Shown: piece by piece, positions 24,230 through 32,390 of the stretch
Layout: the number at the start of each line of letters is the position of its first letter
Position numbering within the stretch: the first letter of the stretch is position 1
NCBI GenBank assembly: GCA_005882135.1
Contig: VBDR01000044.1
Coordinates: forward strand, 1 to 33,110
Direction of reading: 5' to 3'
Source: Chloroflexota bacterium
Lineage (GTDB): Bacteria > Chloroflexota > Dormibacteria > Dormibacterales > Dormibacteraceae
DNA: 33,110 nucleotides
Position numbers and translations under genes: made by a program
The notes under the pieces: model-generated
Told to the model about the DNA's origin: nothing
Databases searched by the model: none
The model's input: the letters and a program-made list of their open reading frames with translations, nothing else

Positions 24230-25204
24230 GTGAGCAGCGAAGGACTGTCGTACGCCGCGGCCGGCGTCGACATCGAGGCGTACGAGCGCGCGCTGGAGAG
24301 GGTCAAGCCGCTGATCGCCGCCACGCAGGGCAAGGAGGTCGTTTCAGGCGTCGGCCCGTTCGCGGGCTTGTATGCGCTGCCGGGCGGCGGCCACCTGGCT
24401 GCGAGCGCGGATGGGGTGGGGACGAAGATCAAGGTCGCGATCGCCGCGGGATCGCATCGCGGCATCGGCATCGACATCGTCAACCACTGCATCAACGACA
24501 TCGCGACGGCACGGGCGCGTCCGCTGTTCTTCCTCGACTACTTCGCGACGGGGCGGCTGGACCCGGATATCTTCGCGCAGCTCGTCGAAGGCATGACCGC
24601 CGCATGCCGTGCTTCGGGCTGTGCGCTGCTCGGCGGCGAGACCGCGGAGATGCCCGGTGTCTACGCGCTGGGGGATTACGACCTCGCTGGTTTCATAGTC
24701 GGTCTGGTCGAGCCGGGCGCGCACCGCAAGGCGATCCGGCCCGGCGACGCGCTGGTGGGGCTGCCTTCGAGCGGCCTTCACACCAATGGCTACTCGCTGG
24801 CCCGCAAGGTGTTCGAGGACGTTCCGCTCAGCCACGTGTTCCGAGAGCTCGGAAGGCCCCTCGGTGAGGTCCTGCTCGAGTCCCATACCTCCTACCTCGA
24901 CGAGCTCGGCCGGATCCCATGGAAGGGCGCCGCGCATATCACCGGCGGCGGAATCCTGGGCAATCTTGCACGCTGCCTTCCCGACGGGCTCGGCGCGCGC
25001 CTCGAGCGCGGCTCTTGGCGCGTGCCCCCGATTTTCGAGCTGATTCGCAAGCGCGGAAGGGTGGCCGACGATGAGATGGACGGAACCTTCAACATGGGAC
25101 TCGGCATGATCCTGGTGGTCGACCGCGAGGAGCTTCCGGACGGCGCCAAAGTCGTCGGTGAGGTGGTCTCCCAGACCGGCCCGGACCGGGTGGTGATCCG
25201 CTGA
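24230..25204 (+). CDS. purM: Phosphoribosylformylglycinamidine cyclo-ligase (AIR synthetase)
   Basis: Closes the imidazole ring, giving AIR from FGAM with ATP. The 324-residue protein begins SYAAAGVDIEAYERALERVKPL and has GVGPFAGLY and SADGVGTKIKVA, with the ATP- and metal-site Asp. NHCINDI, LLGGETAEMPGVY and a Gly-rich ITGGGILGNLARCLP near the C-terminus follow. Length and motifs are standard for the PurM family. GTG 24230 follows the purF stop by three bases. Eight bases separate its stop from the purN start. Confidence 0.96.
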   Translation: MSSEGLSYAAAGVDIEAYERALERVKPLIAATQGKEVVSGVGPFAGLYALPGGGHLAASADGVGTKIKVAIAAGSHRGIGIDIVNHCINDIATARARPLFFLDYFATGRLDPDIFAQLVEGMTAACRASGCALLGGETAEMPGVYALGDYDLAGFIVGLVEPGAHRKAIRPGDALVGLPSSGLHTNGYSLARKVFEDVPLSHVFRELGRPLGEVLLESHTSYLDELGRIPWKGAAHITGGGILGNLARCLPDGLGARLERGSWRVPPIFELIRKRGRVADDEMDGTFNMGLGMILVVDREELPDGAKVVGEVVSQTGPDRVVIR

Positions 25205-25211
25205 GCCGCGC

Positions 25212-25802
25212 GTGCTCAGGGCGCAGCTCTTGAAAATCGGCGTCGCCGTCTCGGGACAGGGCTCCAACCTCCGCAACCTGGTGGAACGCGGCTTCGAGGT
25301 GGTCGCGGTGGCGACCAACCGCCCGTCGTGCCGGGCCGCAGCCTTCGCGCGCCAGCGTGGTATCGCCCTCGCCGAGCTGCCGCAGAAGGCGTTCGACTCG
25401 GCAGAGCAGAGAGACGTCGCGATGCGAGATTTCTTCGCCGGCCGGGGCGTCGAGCTGGTCGTGGATGCCGGTTTCGACAGGATTCACACGCGCCCGTTTC
25501 TCGAAGCGTTCCAGAATCGGATCATCAATGTGCACCCGTCGCTGCTGCCGGAGTTTGCCGGGGGAATGGACGCGCTCGAGCAGGCGCTGGCCAGCGGCGT
25601 CAGGCGCACGGGCGCGACCGTCCACATCGTGACCGCCGACCTCGACGCCGGCCCGATCCTCCTCCAGGAATCCGTACCGATCCTCGACGGCGATACGGTG
25701 GAGACTCTGCGCGAGCGGGTGCACGAGGCCGAGCATCGGATCCTCCCCCAGGCGATCAGGCTCATGGAGACGCGCATTGCCAACAGCCCTTCTGTCCGTT
25801 AG
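25212..25802 (+). CDS. purN: Phosphoribosylglycinamide formyltransferase
   Basis: Transfers a formyl group from 10-formyl-tetrahydrofolate to GAR. The protein has the KIGVAVSGQGSNLRNLV opening, the catalytic NVHPSLLPEF (Asn and His) and the late Asp in DLDAGPILLQ. Starts at GTG 25212 or TTG 25230 both fit; the second gives (M)KIGVAVSG, the more usual N-terminus, so the extra six residues are uncertain. Its stop (25800-25802) lies 23 bases inside purH. Length of about 190-196 residues is normal. Confidence 0.94.
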   Translation: MLRAQLLKIGVAVSGQGSNLRNLVERGFEVVAVATNRPSCRAAAFARQRGIALAELPQKAFDSAEQRDVAMRDFFAGRGVELVVDAGFDRIHTRPFLEAFQNRIINVHPSLLPEFAGGMDALEQALASGVRRTGATVHIVTADLDAGPILLQESVPILDGDTVETLRERVHEAEHRILPQAIRLMETRIANSPSVR

Positions 25803-27303
25803 CGACAAGACCGGGCTCGCCGCCTTCGCGCGTGGGCTGAAGCGGCTCGGTTATGACCTGTTCGCCACCGGCAGCACTCTGCAGGCGATCGAGGACGCGG
25901 CCCTGGACGTCCAGGCTGTGAGCGAGCTGACGGGCTTCCCGGAGATGATGGATGGCCGCATCAAGACGCTGCATCCGGGGGTGCACGCGGGCATCCTGGC
26001 CAGACGCGACAAGCAGGAGCACCTCGATGCGCTGGCGGAGCATGGGCTCAGGCAGATCGATCTCGTCTGCTGCAACCTGTACCCGTTCGTCGAGACCGTG
26101 CTGCGGCCAGGAGTCACTCCTGAAGAGGCCATCGAGCAGATCGACATCGGCGGGCCGGCGATGATCAGGGCGGCGGCCAAGAATCACGAGGCCGTGGTCG
26201 TCGTCGTGCGGCCCCAGCGCTATTCGGAGGTCCTCGGGGCGCTCAATGAAGGCACCCTCGACCAGCGCGCGCGACAGCGCCTCGCCGCGGAGGCCTACGC
26301 GCATACGTCGGCCTACGACGCCTGGATCGCGGCTTATATGAGGCGCGACGAGCGCAACGGTTTTCCCGCCGAGATCTCGATCGCGGGGCTGCTCGCCCAA
26401 CCTCTCAAATACGGAGAGAACGAGCACCAGAAGGCGGCCTTCTACCGGCTTGGCCCAGACCCGGGAGGGATCGGCGGCGCGGAACAGGTCCAGGGTGGTC
26501 CGCCGGGGTTCAACAACATCCAGGACGCCTCCGCCGGACTCGCGCTCGTGACGGACTACGCCCAACCGGCGGCCGCGATCATCAAGCACATGAACCCATG
26601 CGGGCTGGGGATCGCGGGCGACACGGCCACCGCCTATCGAATGGCCTACGAAAGCGACAAGGTGTCCGCGTTCGGAGGCGTCGTGGCGGTGAACCGGCCT
26701 CTCGACCGCACGACGGCGGAGCAGATCGTGCAGATCGTGACCCACGTCGTGATCGCACCGGACGTGCTCGATGAAGCGAAAGACGTCCTCGCCCGGCGCA
26801 AGAACATGATCGTGCTTGCAGCCCAGCCGGCACACCCTGGGCTGTTCGACTACGACATCCGCTCGGTGCCGGGAGGATTCCTGATCCAGGGGTGGGACCG
26901 CGCCGGCTTTGATCGGGCAGCTTTCAAAAGCGTTACCCGGCGAGCGCCGACCGAGGCCGAGTGGGAGCAGCTCGGGCTGGCGTGGATCGCGGTCAAGCAC
27001 GTCAAATCGAACGCCATCGTGCTGTTCAAGGACGGGGCGGCGGTGGGAGTCGGCGCAGGCCAGATGTCGCGGGTCGAGGCGGCGCAGCTTGCGGTGCAGC
27101 GGGCGGGCGAGAGGGCTCGCGGCGCCGTCATGGCTTCGGACGCCTTCTTTCCCTTCCCCGACGGCCTCGAGGTAGGGATCCGCGCCGGCGTCACCGCCGC
27201 GATCCAGCCAGGCGGTTCGATGAAGGACGCCGACGTGATCGCGGCCGCCGACGCGGCCGGCATCACCATGGTGATGACCGGGCGGCGTCACTTCAAGCAT
27301 TGA
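25777..27303 (+). CDS. purH: Bifunctional AICAR transformylase / IMP cyclohydrolase
   Basis: Last two steps to IMP. The N-terminal MGS-like cyclohydrolase domain opens with ALLSVSDKTGLAAFARGL and has TGFPEMMDGRIKTLHPGVHAGIL and DLVCCNLYPF. The transformylase domain has the KYGENEHQKAAFYR segment (Pro of the more usual GENPHQ is Glu here), KHMNPCGLGI with its catalytic-region Lys-His, FGGVVAVNRPLD and SDAFFPFPDG. The protein is 508 residues, as expected. TTG 25777 overlaps purN by 26 bases and is the only start before the conserved ALLSVSDKTG. The stop overlaps the TTG of the dioxygenase gene (TTGA). Confidence 0.95.
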   Translation: MPTALLSVSDKTGLAAFARGLKRLGYDLFATGSTLQAIEDAALDVQAVSELTGFPEMMDGRIKTLHPGVHAGILARRDKQEHLDALAEHGLRQIDLVCCNLYPFVETVLRPGVTPEEAIEQIDIGGPAMIRAAAKNHEAVVVVVRPQRYSEVLGALNEGTLDQRARQRLAAEAYAHTSAYDAWIAAYMRRDERNGFPAEISIAGLLAQPLKYGENEHQKAAFYRLGPDPGGIGGAEQVQGGPPGFNNIQDASAGLALVTDYAQPAAAIIKHMNPCGLGIAGDTATAYRMAYESDKVSAFGGVVAVNRPLDRTTAEQIVQIVTHVVIAPDVLDEAKDVLARRKNMIVLAAQPAHPGLFDYDIRSVPGGFLIQGWDRAGFDRAAFKSVTRRAPTEAEWEQLGLAWIAVKHVKSNAIVLFKDGAAVGVGAGQMSRVEAAQLAVQRAGERARGAVMASDAFFPFPDGLEVGIRAGVTAAIQPGGSMKDADVIAAADAAGITMVMTGRRHFKH

Positions 27304-28046
27304 GCCAGCGCTTCGGGGAAGAGGGCCGCGAGCTTTCCTACGGCACGTACCTCAAGGTGCCGGAGCTGCTCCAGCTGCAGCAAGGACTCAGCCGGGAGCA
27401 CGACGAGCTGTTGTTCATCGTCGCGCACCAGGTGTACGAGCTGTGGTTCAAGGTCGTTCTCTTCGAGCTCGAGGCCACCCGCGACCGGATCGACGCGGAC
27501 GATGTTTTCTTCGCTCGCCACCACCTGCGGCGGGTCTACGTCATCGAGAAGCTTCTGGTCGAGCAGATCGAGGTCCTCGAGACAATGTCGCCCCAGGACT
27601 TTCTGGCGTTCCGCTCCAAGCTCGCGCCGGCCAGTGGATTCCAGTCGGTGCAGTTCCGCGAGATCGAGTTTCTCTCCGGGCTGAAAGAGCCGAAGTACGT
27701 CGCCCTGCTCGAGGCCACGCCCGAGGAGATGGCGCGGCTCCGGCGGCGGCTCGAGGAGCCGTCCGTCGACGACTCCTTCCGGGCGCTCGTCAAACGACGC
27801 GGCGCGCCGTCGATCCTCGAGGTCTTCCGCGACCGCGAGCGCCACGGCGACCTGTTCGACCTGTGCGAGGCGCTGCTCGACCACGACGAGACGTTCGCGC
27901 ACTGGCGCGCTCGCCACGTCCTGATGGTCGAGCGCCAGATCGGCAGCAAGACGGGGACGGGAGGCAGCAGCGGGGCGCGCTACTTGCGCGGCACGCTCGG
28001 CAAGCGCTTCTATCCCGAGCTCTGGGAAGTGCGCTCACAGCTGTGA
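27300..28046 (+). CDS. kynA: Tryptophan 2,3-dioxygenase
   Basis: A heme enzyme that opens the indole ring of tryptophan, giving N-formylkynurenine, the first step of the kynurenine pathway. The 248-residue, all-helical protein has YGTYLKVPELLQLQ, HDELLFIVAHQVYELWFK (distal His ~43), FQSVQFREIE (substrate Arg ~120), the proximal heme His in RARHVLMVERQIG (~206), and GTGGSSGARYLRG. It ends FYPELWEVR, so it is complete despite being short. TTG 27300 overlaps the purH stop and upstream residues are not homologous. No kynB, kynU or other pathway gene is near, so a role in NAD or tryptophan breakdown is open. Its co-translation with purH is unexpected. Confidence 0.92.
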   Translation: MSQRFGEEGRELSYGTYLKVPELLQLQQGLSREHDELLFIVAHQVYELWFKVVLFELEATRDRIDADDVFFARHHLRRVYVIEKLLVEQIEVLETMSPQDFLAFRSKLAPASGFQSVQFREIEFLSGLKEPKYVALLEATPEEMARLRRRLEEPSVDDSFRALVKRRGAPSILEVFRDRERHGDLFDLCEALLDHDETFAHWRARHVLMVERQIGSKTGTGGSSGARYLRGTLGKRFYPELWEVRSQL

Positions 28047-28222
28047 CCGAGTCGTTCCCTGGCGAGCGGCCCGAGCATCACATGAAGAAGACGCGCGTGG
28101 AGAGCCCGCGCGTTACGTGCGGGTCGTGCCGGAAGTTTGACGGCACCGCGTGGTGCCGTCATTGGAACTTCCACACCACGGCGGAATCGCCGCCGTGCCG
28201 CTTCTACACGAAGCGCCCTTAA
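28043..28222 (+). CDS. Small Cys-rich protein, possible metal site
   Basis: A 59-residue protein with four Cys: CGSCRKF, then AWCRHW, then PPCRFYTKRP, giving C-x2-C-x9-C-x13-C. There are also two nearby His (HWNFH). The spacing would suit a small zinc or iron-sulphur site. The GTG at 28043 overlaps the dioxygenase stop (GTGA). An ATG at 28082 would give 46 residues and still keep every Cys. The stop overlaps the convergent MFS stop in the palindrome TTAA. I do not recognise the family with confidence. Its position suggests co-expression with the dioxygenase; a partner or electron-transfer role would be speculation. Confidence 0.65.
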   Translation: MTESFPGERPEHHMKKTRVESPRVTCGSCRKFDGTAWCRHWNFHTTAESPPCRFYTKRP

Positions 28223-29670
28223 GCCGCCTCCGCTTCCTCGACCTCGGCCGGGGCTTGCTCTGGCCCGGTTCGGACCATGCCCGGCCGGAGGACGCTCAAC
28301 ACGACCGCAAGCCCAGCGGCCACGCTCGCCGCCGCCAGCACGAATGCCAAGTCGTAGCTTGCGGTCAGCGCGGACTGAAGCGAGTCGCCTGCGGACATGA
28401 GCACCTGCGCGTGGCCGGTCGCGATCGTCCCCACAGCCGCCAGGCCTAGGGCTCCACCGATCTGCATGACCTCGTTGCTGAAGCCGGACGCGACGCCCGC
28501 GTCAGCTATCGGCACGTCTGACATCGAAATCGTCAGCAGAGGCAGGAAAGAAAAGCCGCCTCCGAGCCCGAGCAGCGCGTAGCCGGCCAGCAGGCCAGGG
28601 AAGTAGCTCGTGTGCCCGTCGGCGATAGCGAAGAGCGAGAGCGCGACCATGATCGTCGTCATGCCCACCACCAAGAGGTTGCGCGGGCCGAAGCGAGCCA
28701 TGAGGCGCGCCGTGATCCCGGACGACAGGACGCCGAGCACGAAGGTCGTGGGGAGGAACGCAAGCCCGGTCTCGAAGGCGCCGTAGCCGCGGATGTGCTG
28801 TAGGTAGAGCACGCCGATGAAAAAGGCGGTCGAGATGCCGGTGAATACAAGGGCGCGCGCGACGGAAGCGCCGGTCAGGGACCTGAGGGCGAGCACGCGC
28901 ATGGGCAGGATTGGATTCGCGATCCGCCGCTCCAGAGTGGCGAAGACCGCGAGCAGGACTACGGCAATCCCGGCGAAACCGAGCGTGTGCGGGGAAGCCC
29001 ATCCGTAGTCGGCGGCGGTCACGATCCCGTAGACGCCGAGCATCAGCGCCGAAGTCACAAGCACCGCCCCGACGACGTCGATGCCTTCGCTCAGGCCAGG
29101 ACCCTCGTTCTCCTTGATGAGCCACGCGCCCAGGATCAGGGTCGCGACGCCGATCGGGAGATTGATGAAGAAGATCCAGTGCCAGCTCACGAGCTGGGTG
29201 ATCAGCCCGCCCGCCAGCAGCCCCAGCGATCCACCGCCGGCGATGACCAGCGTGAACACGCTCATCGCCTGCGCCCGCTCGGCGGGCTTCTGGAACTCGG
29301 TGACGATGATCGCGATGATCACCCCGGCCGATAGCGAAGCTCCCACGCCCTGGAGGAACCGGCCGGCGATGAGGTTCCCCGCCGCCGGGGCAAACCCGGT
29401 GCCGACGGATGCGACCGTGAAGAGGAATACGCCGGCCAGGAAGACCTTGCGGCGGCCGATCAGGTCACCCATGCGCCCGGCCAGGAGCAGGAATCCGCCG
29501 AAGGCGATCAGGTACGCGTTGACCACCCAGGTGAGGTCGGCCTGGCTGAAGCGGAGGTCGCGCTGGATGTACGGCAGCGCGACGTTCACGATGGTCGTGT
29601 CGAGCATGATCATCAGCTGGCCAAAGCAGACCACGACCAGGGCCATCCACCTTCGAAGATTCGGGTTCAT
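28219..29670 (-). CDS. MFS drug exporter, DHA2 (EmrB/QacA-like) family
   Basis: A proton-driven major facilitator of about 483 residues with around 14 predicted membrane helices. It opens MALVVVCFGQLMIMLDTTIVNVALP, the TM1 motif of the DHA2 group, and has motif A (GRMGDLIGRRKVF) after TM2 and the GRFLQGVGASL segment. The second helix bundle ends in a charged tail (EQAPAEVEEAEA). ATG 29670 is chosen because GGAGGT lies five bases upstream; an in-frame TTG at 29682 overlaps that ribosome site and is less likely. It is divergent from a MarR regulator, the classic arrangement for a drug-inducible efflux pump. Substrate unknown. It is convergent with the Cys-rich gene, without a terminator. Confidence 0.9.
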   Translation of the reverse strand: MNPNLRRWMALVVVCFGQLMIMLDTTIVNVALPYIQRDLRFSQADLTWVVNAYLIAFGGFLLLAGRMGDLIGRRKVFLAGVFLFTVASVGTGFAPAAGNLIAGRFLQGVGASLSAGVIIAIIVTEFQKPAERAQAMSVFTLVIAGGGSLGLLAGGLITQLVSWHWIFFINLPIGVATLILGAWLIKENEGPGLSEGIDVVGAVLVTSALMLGVYGIVTAADYGWASPHTLGFAGIAVVLLAVFATLERRIANPILPMRVLALRSLTGASVARALVFTGISTAFFIGVLYLQHIRGYGAFETGLAFLPTTFVLGVLSSGITARLMARFGPRNLLVVGMTTIMVALSLFAIADGHTSYFPGLLAGYALLGLGGGFSFLPLLTISMSDVPIADAGVASGFSNEVMQIGGALGLAAVGTIATGHAQVLMSAGDSLQSALTASYDLAFVLAAASVAAGLAVVLSVLRPGMVRTGPEQAPAEVEEAEAA

Positions 29671-29707
29671 GAGTACCTCCAAACGAACGGGCCGGACAAA
29701 TCCAGAG

Positions 29708-29780
29708 ACGCCAACTATAACGGAATCGGGATGATCCCTATTTCATGGATTATCTGGGCGGTTCGGATAGTTAAGAGTTG
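29708..29780. promoter_or_regulatory. Shared MFS/MarR control region with inverted repeats
   Basis: The divergent intergenic space holds several dyads that could be MarR sites. These are GGGAT-G-ATCCC (29728-29738), a perfect palindrome; TATC (29751-29754) with GATA (29766-29769) across 11 bases; and AACTAT (29713-29718) facing ATAGTT (29767-29772). The minus strand also carries TATAGT (29719-29714), a possible -10 for the transporter. Which dyad is used cannot be told from sequence. Confidence 0.45.
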
Positions 29781-29792
29781 GTGATAAGATCA

Positions 29793-30251
29793 ATGGGTGT
29801 GAAGACAGACGAGAGGCGGTTTGAGCCTGGATTCGTGGCCCTGGTCACGCAGCTCAACAAGGCGATCCACAGGCGCTCCTCGGAGGAGCTCCTGGGCATG
29901 CGCTTGAAGCCTTACATGACCCTCGGCTACATCCGCGACCACCCGGGCGTGGCCCAGGGAGACCTCGAAGCGGCCATGTTCATGGATGCCAACGCCGTCG
30001 TGCTGCTGCTGAACGAGCTGGAAACGGCTCGCTACGTGGTCAGGAGGCGGGACCCGCAGGATCGCCGCCGGCACATCGTCGAGCTGACCACGGCAGGCAG
30101 CCACGCGCTGGAGCGGGCAGACAGGGCACGCGAAGGACTCGAGGACGAGGTTCTGTCGGGCATCTCATCCGAGGAGCGAAAGACGCTGCGTCGCCTGCTC
30201 GAGAGGATCCTCGACAGTCTGCTCCAACCGGCGTCCGAAGCCCGAGCCTGA
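29793..30251 (+). CDS. MarR-family transcriptional regulator
   Basis: A 152-residue winged-helix dimeric regulator. The N-terminal helices (FEPGFVALVTQLNKAIHRR) form half the dimer core. The helix-turn-helix follows with GVAQGDLEAAMFMDANAVVLLLNELE. The wing has YVVRRRDPQDRRRHIVELT, the diagnostic MarR D-x-R-x8 segment, and a C-terminal helix completes the dimer. ATG 29793 is preferred; a TTG at 29778 in frame adds five residues. It is divergent from the DHA2 exporter and most likely represses it until a ligand binds. The ligand is unknown. Confidence 0.9.
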   Translation: MGVKTDERRFEPGFVALVTQLNKAIHRRSSEELLGMRLKPYMTLGYIRDHPGVAQGDLEAAMFMDANAVVLLLNELETARYVVRRRDPQDRRRHIVELTTAGSHALERADRAREGLEDEVLSGISSEERKTLRRLLERILDSLLQPASEARA

Positions 30252-30255
30252 CCCG

Positions 30256-30846
30256 CTAGCGCCCCGCGAAGGCGGGGATGACGTAGATCAACAGGACGAC
30301 AAAGATCACGGCCAGGTAGACGTAGACGCCTGGGCGCTGGAAAAGCCCTCGCCCCGGGTCGGCCGGGGGCCTGACACTTGACCCAGGCTCGGGCGCGGGC
30401 AGCGAGGCGAGCTTGCGGAGGTTGAGCAGATTGACCAGCGCCGTGACTGGCGCGATGAAGAACGAAAACACGCCGAGCCAGCCTCTGAGCAAAGTGGCGT
30501 TCGTCATCCGCCGCCAAACGTGCAGGCCGCAGTCGTGGCAAAACGGCCCTTTCACGTTCTTGAACGTCATCAGGATCAGGTAGCCACTGTGCTCGTACAC
30601 AGTCATCGGGACCGCCGGGGTCGATCCGCAGAACCGGCACCGCGTGACTCCGGGCTGCGCGTAGGGCACGTACGGCATGGCCGGCGCGCCCACCGCCGCG
30701 CGCGCCGCGGCGGACGCTTCTTCGGGAGTGCGACCGGCCTCGAGCGCCTGCATCGCAGCGTCGAGAGCTATGCGCCGATGCGCCTCGTCGCCGCCGATCT
30801 GAGTCGCAACCCAGTCCGCCCACAGGCGGCGGTTGTCCTCTCCCAC
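30256..30846 (-). CDS. Zinc-ribbon membrane protein, uncharacterised family
   Basis: A 196-residue protein. After an N-terminal helical part comes a four-Cys zinc-ribbon-like module (CRFCGSTPAV and, 30-odd residues later, CHDCGLHVWRRMT). Two hydrophobic helices follow: GWLGVFSFFIAPVTALVNLL (~121-140) and YVYLAVIFVVLLIYVIPAF (~175-193). The order of 'CxxCGxxPA ... GPFCxxCG ... TLLRGWxG' is a family I recall from Actinobacteria without an assigned function. The GTG start is at 30846. Codon use is like its neighbours. It stands alone next to the thiolase and gives no pathway clue. Confidence 0.7.
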   Translation of the reverse strand: MGEDNRRLWADWVATQIGGDEAHRRIALDAAMQALEAGRTPEEASAAARAAVGAPAMPYVPYAQPGVTRCRFCGSTPAVPMTVYEHSGYLILMTFKNVKGPFCHDCGLHVWRRMTNATLLRGWLGVFSFFIAPVTALVNLLNLRKLASLPAPEPGSSVRPPADPGRGLFQRPGVYVYLAVIFVVLLIYVIPAFAGR

Positions 30847-30866
30847 CGCTCGCTAGCTTAATTCGG

Positions 30867-32030
30867 CTAGTTCAGGCGCTCCACGATCATTGCCATGCCC
30901 TGGCCGCCGCCCACGCACATCGTCTCCAGGCCAAAGGTCTTGTCCCGCTCGCGCAGGCCGTTGAGCAGGGTGCACAGGATGCGGGCGCCGGTCATGCCGA
31001 ACGGATGGCCCAGCGCGATCGCGCCTCCATGCGGGTTCAGCTTCTCGCTGAAGGGGTCGACCCCGATGCCGCGCGCCGACGGGATGACCTGGGCGGCGAA
31101 GGCCTCGTTGATCTCGACGATGTCGACGTCGTCGATGCTCATCCCGGCCCGCTTGAGCGCCTGCTTCGAGGCGTCGATCGGACCCAGGCCCATGAACTCG
31201 GGCTCGAGCGCGGACAGGCCGGTCGCGACCACGCGCGCGAGCGGCTTGATCCCCAGCTCCCTGGCGCGCGTTTCTGACATCACGACCACCGCTGCCGCGC
31301 CGTCATTGAGCGGGCACGAGTTGCCCGCGGTGACTGTGCCGTTCTCGCGGAAGGCCGGTTGCAGGGCGGCGAGGACCTCCACCGTCGTGCCGGGCCGCGG
31401 CCCATCATCTTTGGTGAACACCTGGCCGTTGGGCAGCGGGACGGGGATGATCTCGCGCTCGAAGAAGCCGTCGTCACGCGCCTTGACCGCCGCGCCCTGG
31501 CTCTTGACCGCGTAACGATCCTGCTCTTCGCGACTGATCTTCTCGCGGGCGGCAACGTTTTCCGCCGTCTGGCCCATCGCGATGTAGATGTCGGGATATT
31601 CCTCGGTGTTGCCGGGCACCAGCCTGGGGTTGTACGTGTCGGGTGCGTCCGGATAGCCGCTGCCATAGCGCGAGACGCACTCAACCCCGACCGAGAGGAA
31701 CGCGTCGCCCTCGCCGGCCTCGATCGCATGGGTCGCCATGCGGGTGGTCATCAGCGATGAGGAGCAGTAGCGGTTGACGGTGACGCCCGGGACGTCGAGC
31801 CTGGCCAGGATCGAAACGACCCGGCCGATGTTGTGACCCTGCTCGCCACCCGGGAGCCCACATCCACAGATGAGGTCTTCGATCTGGGTTGGGTCGAGCT
31901 CGGGAACCTTGTCCAGAACCTTGGTGACGACGTGCGCGGCGAGATCGTCGGGCCGGACGTCGACGAGCGAACCCTTCCGCGCCCGTCCGATCGGGGAGCG
32001 ACCGTAAGCCACGATCACCGCCTGGGTCAT
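30867..32030 (-). CDS. Acetyl-CoA acetyltransferase / thiolase
   Basis: A 387-residue thiolase that cleaves or forms 3-ketoacyl-CoA with CoA. The nucleophile Cys is in NRYCSSSL (~89), NEAFAAQV is near 318, the catalytic His is in ALGHPFG (~342) and the second Cys in CVGGGQG (~372). The set of residues is complete. The AFAA and GHP signatures are standard. It could act in beta-oxidation (FadA type) or as an acetoacetyl-CoA thiolase; no FadB or hydroxyacyl-CoA dehydrogenase gene is adjacent, so I leave the symbol blank. The ATG at 32030 is clear. The small membrane protein gene lies 30 bases upstream in the same direction. Confidence 0.93.
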   Translation of the reverse strand: MTQAVIVAYGRSPIGRARKGSLVDVRPDDLAAHVVTKVLDKVPELDPTQIEDLICGCGLPGGEQGHNIGRVVSILARLDVPGVTVNRYCSSSLMTTRMATHAIEAGEGDAFLSVGVECVSRYGSGYPDAPDTYNPRLVPGNTEEYPDIYIAMGQTAENVAAREKISREEQDRYAVKSQGAAVKARDDGFFEREIIPVPLPNGQVFTKDDGPRPGTTVEVLAALQPAFRENGTVTAGNSCPLNDGAAAVVVMSETRARELGIKPLARVVATGLSALEPEFMGLGPIDASKQALKRAGMSIDDVDIVEINEAFAAQVIPSARGIGVDPFSEKLNPHGGAIALGHPFGMTGARILCTLLNGLRERDKTFGLETMCVGGGQGMAMIVERLN

Positions 32031-32060
32031 GGGACGGTTATACGCCGAACCGGGCGCCGG

Positions 32061-32357
32061 CTATCGGTACCGGGCCGACAGCGCGTAGACGAAAAAACCC
32101 ACCAACAGCGACGCCATGACGATGAAACCCAGCAGAGGATTGACGTGCATCGAGCCGAGCACGAGCAGGACGACGATCAAGGCCGGCAGGTAGAGCGCGC
32201 CCGTGAGCTCGACGAATCGGATCTCGCCCATGCGGTGCCGCCACCCCTCCTGGATCAGCTCCCGCGGCAGTGGTTCGTCCACGTCAAGGGGATGGAAGAT
32301 CGTGTACATGCTTCTGCGCTCGAGGCTGCGCAGGTCCCTTTCTTCAAGGCGTCCCAT
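32061..32357 (-). CDS. Small two-helix membrane protein
   Basis: A 98-residue protein with a charged N-terminal half (RLEERDLRSLERR) and two membrane helices, LTGALYLPALIVVLLVLG (~51-68) and LLGFIVMASLLVGFFVYAL (~75-93). I do not recognise the family. It starts at ATG 32357, 34 bases after the ABC permease stop and 30 bases before the thiolase. It is transcribed in line with both. A short membrane partner of the permease is possible but not shown. Confidence 0.55.
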   Translation of the reverse strand: MGRLEERDLRSLERRSMYTIFHPLDVDEPLPRELIQEGWRHRMGEIRFVELTGALYLPALIVVLLVLGSMHVNPLLGFIVMASLLVGFFVYALSARYR

Positions 32358-32390
32358 CGTTACCCATAACAGTCTGCCACCACCGGCGGG

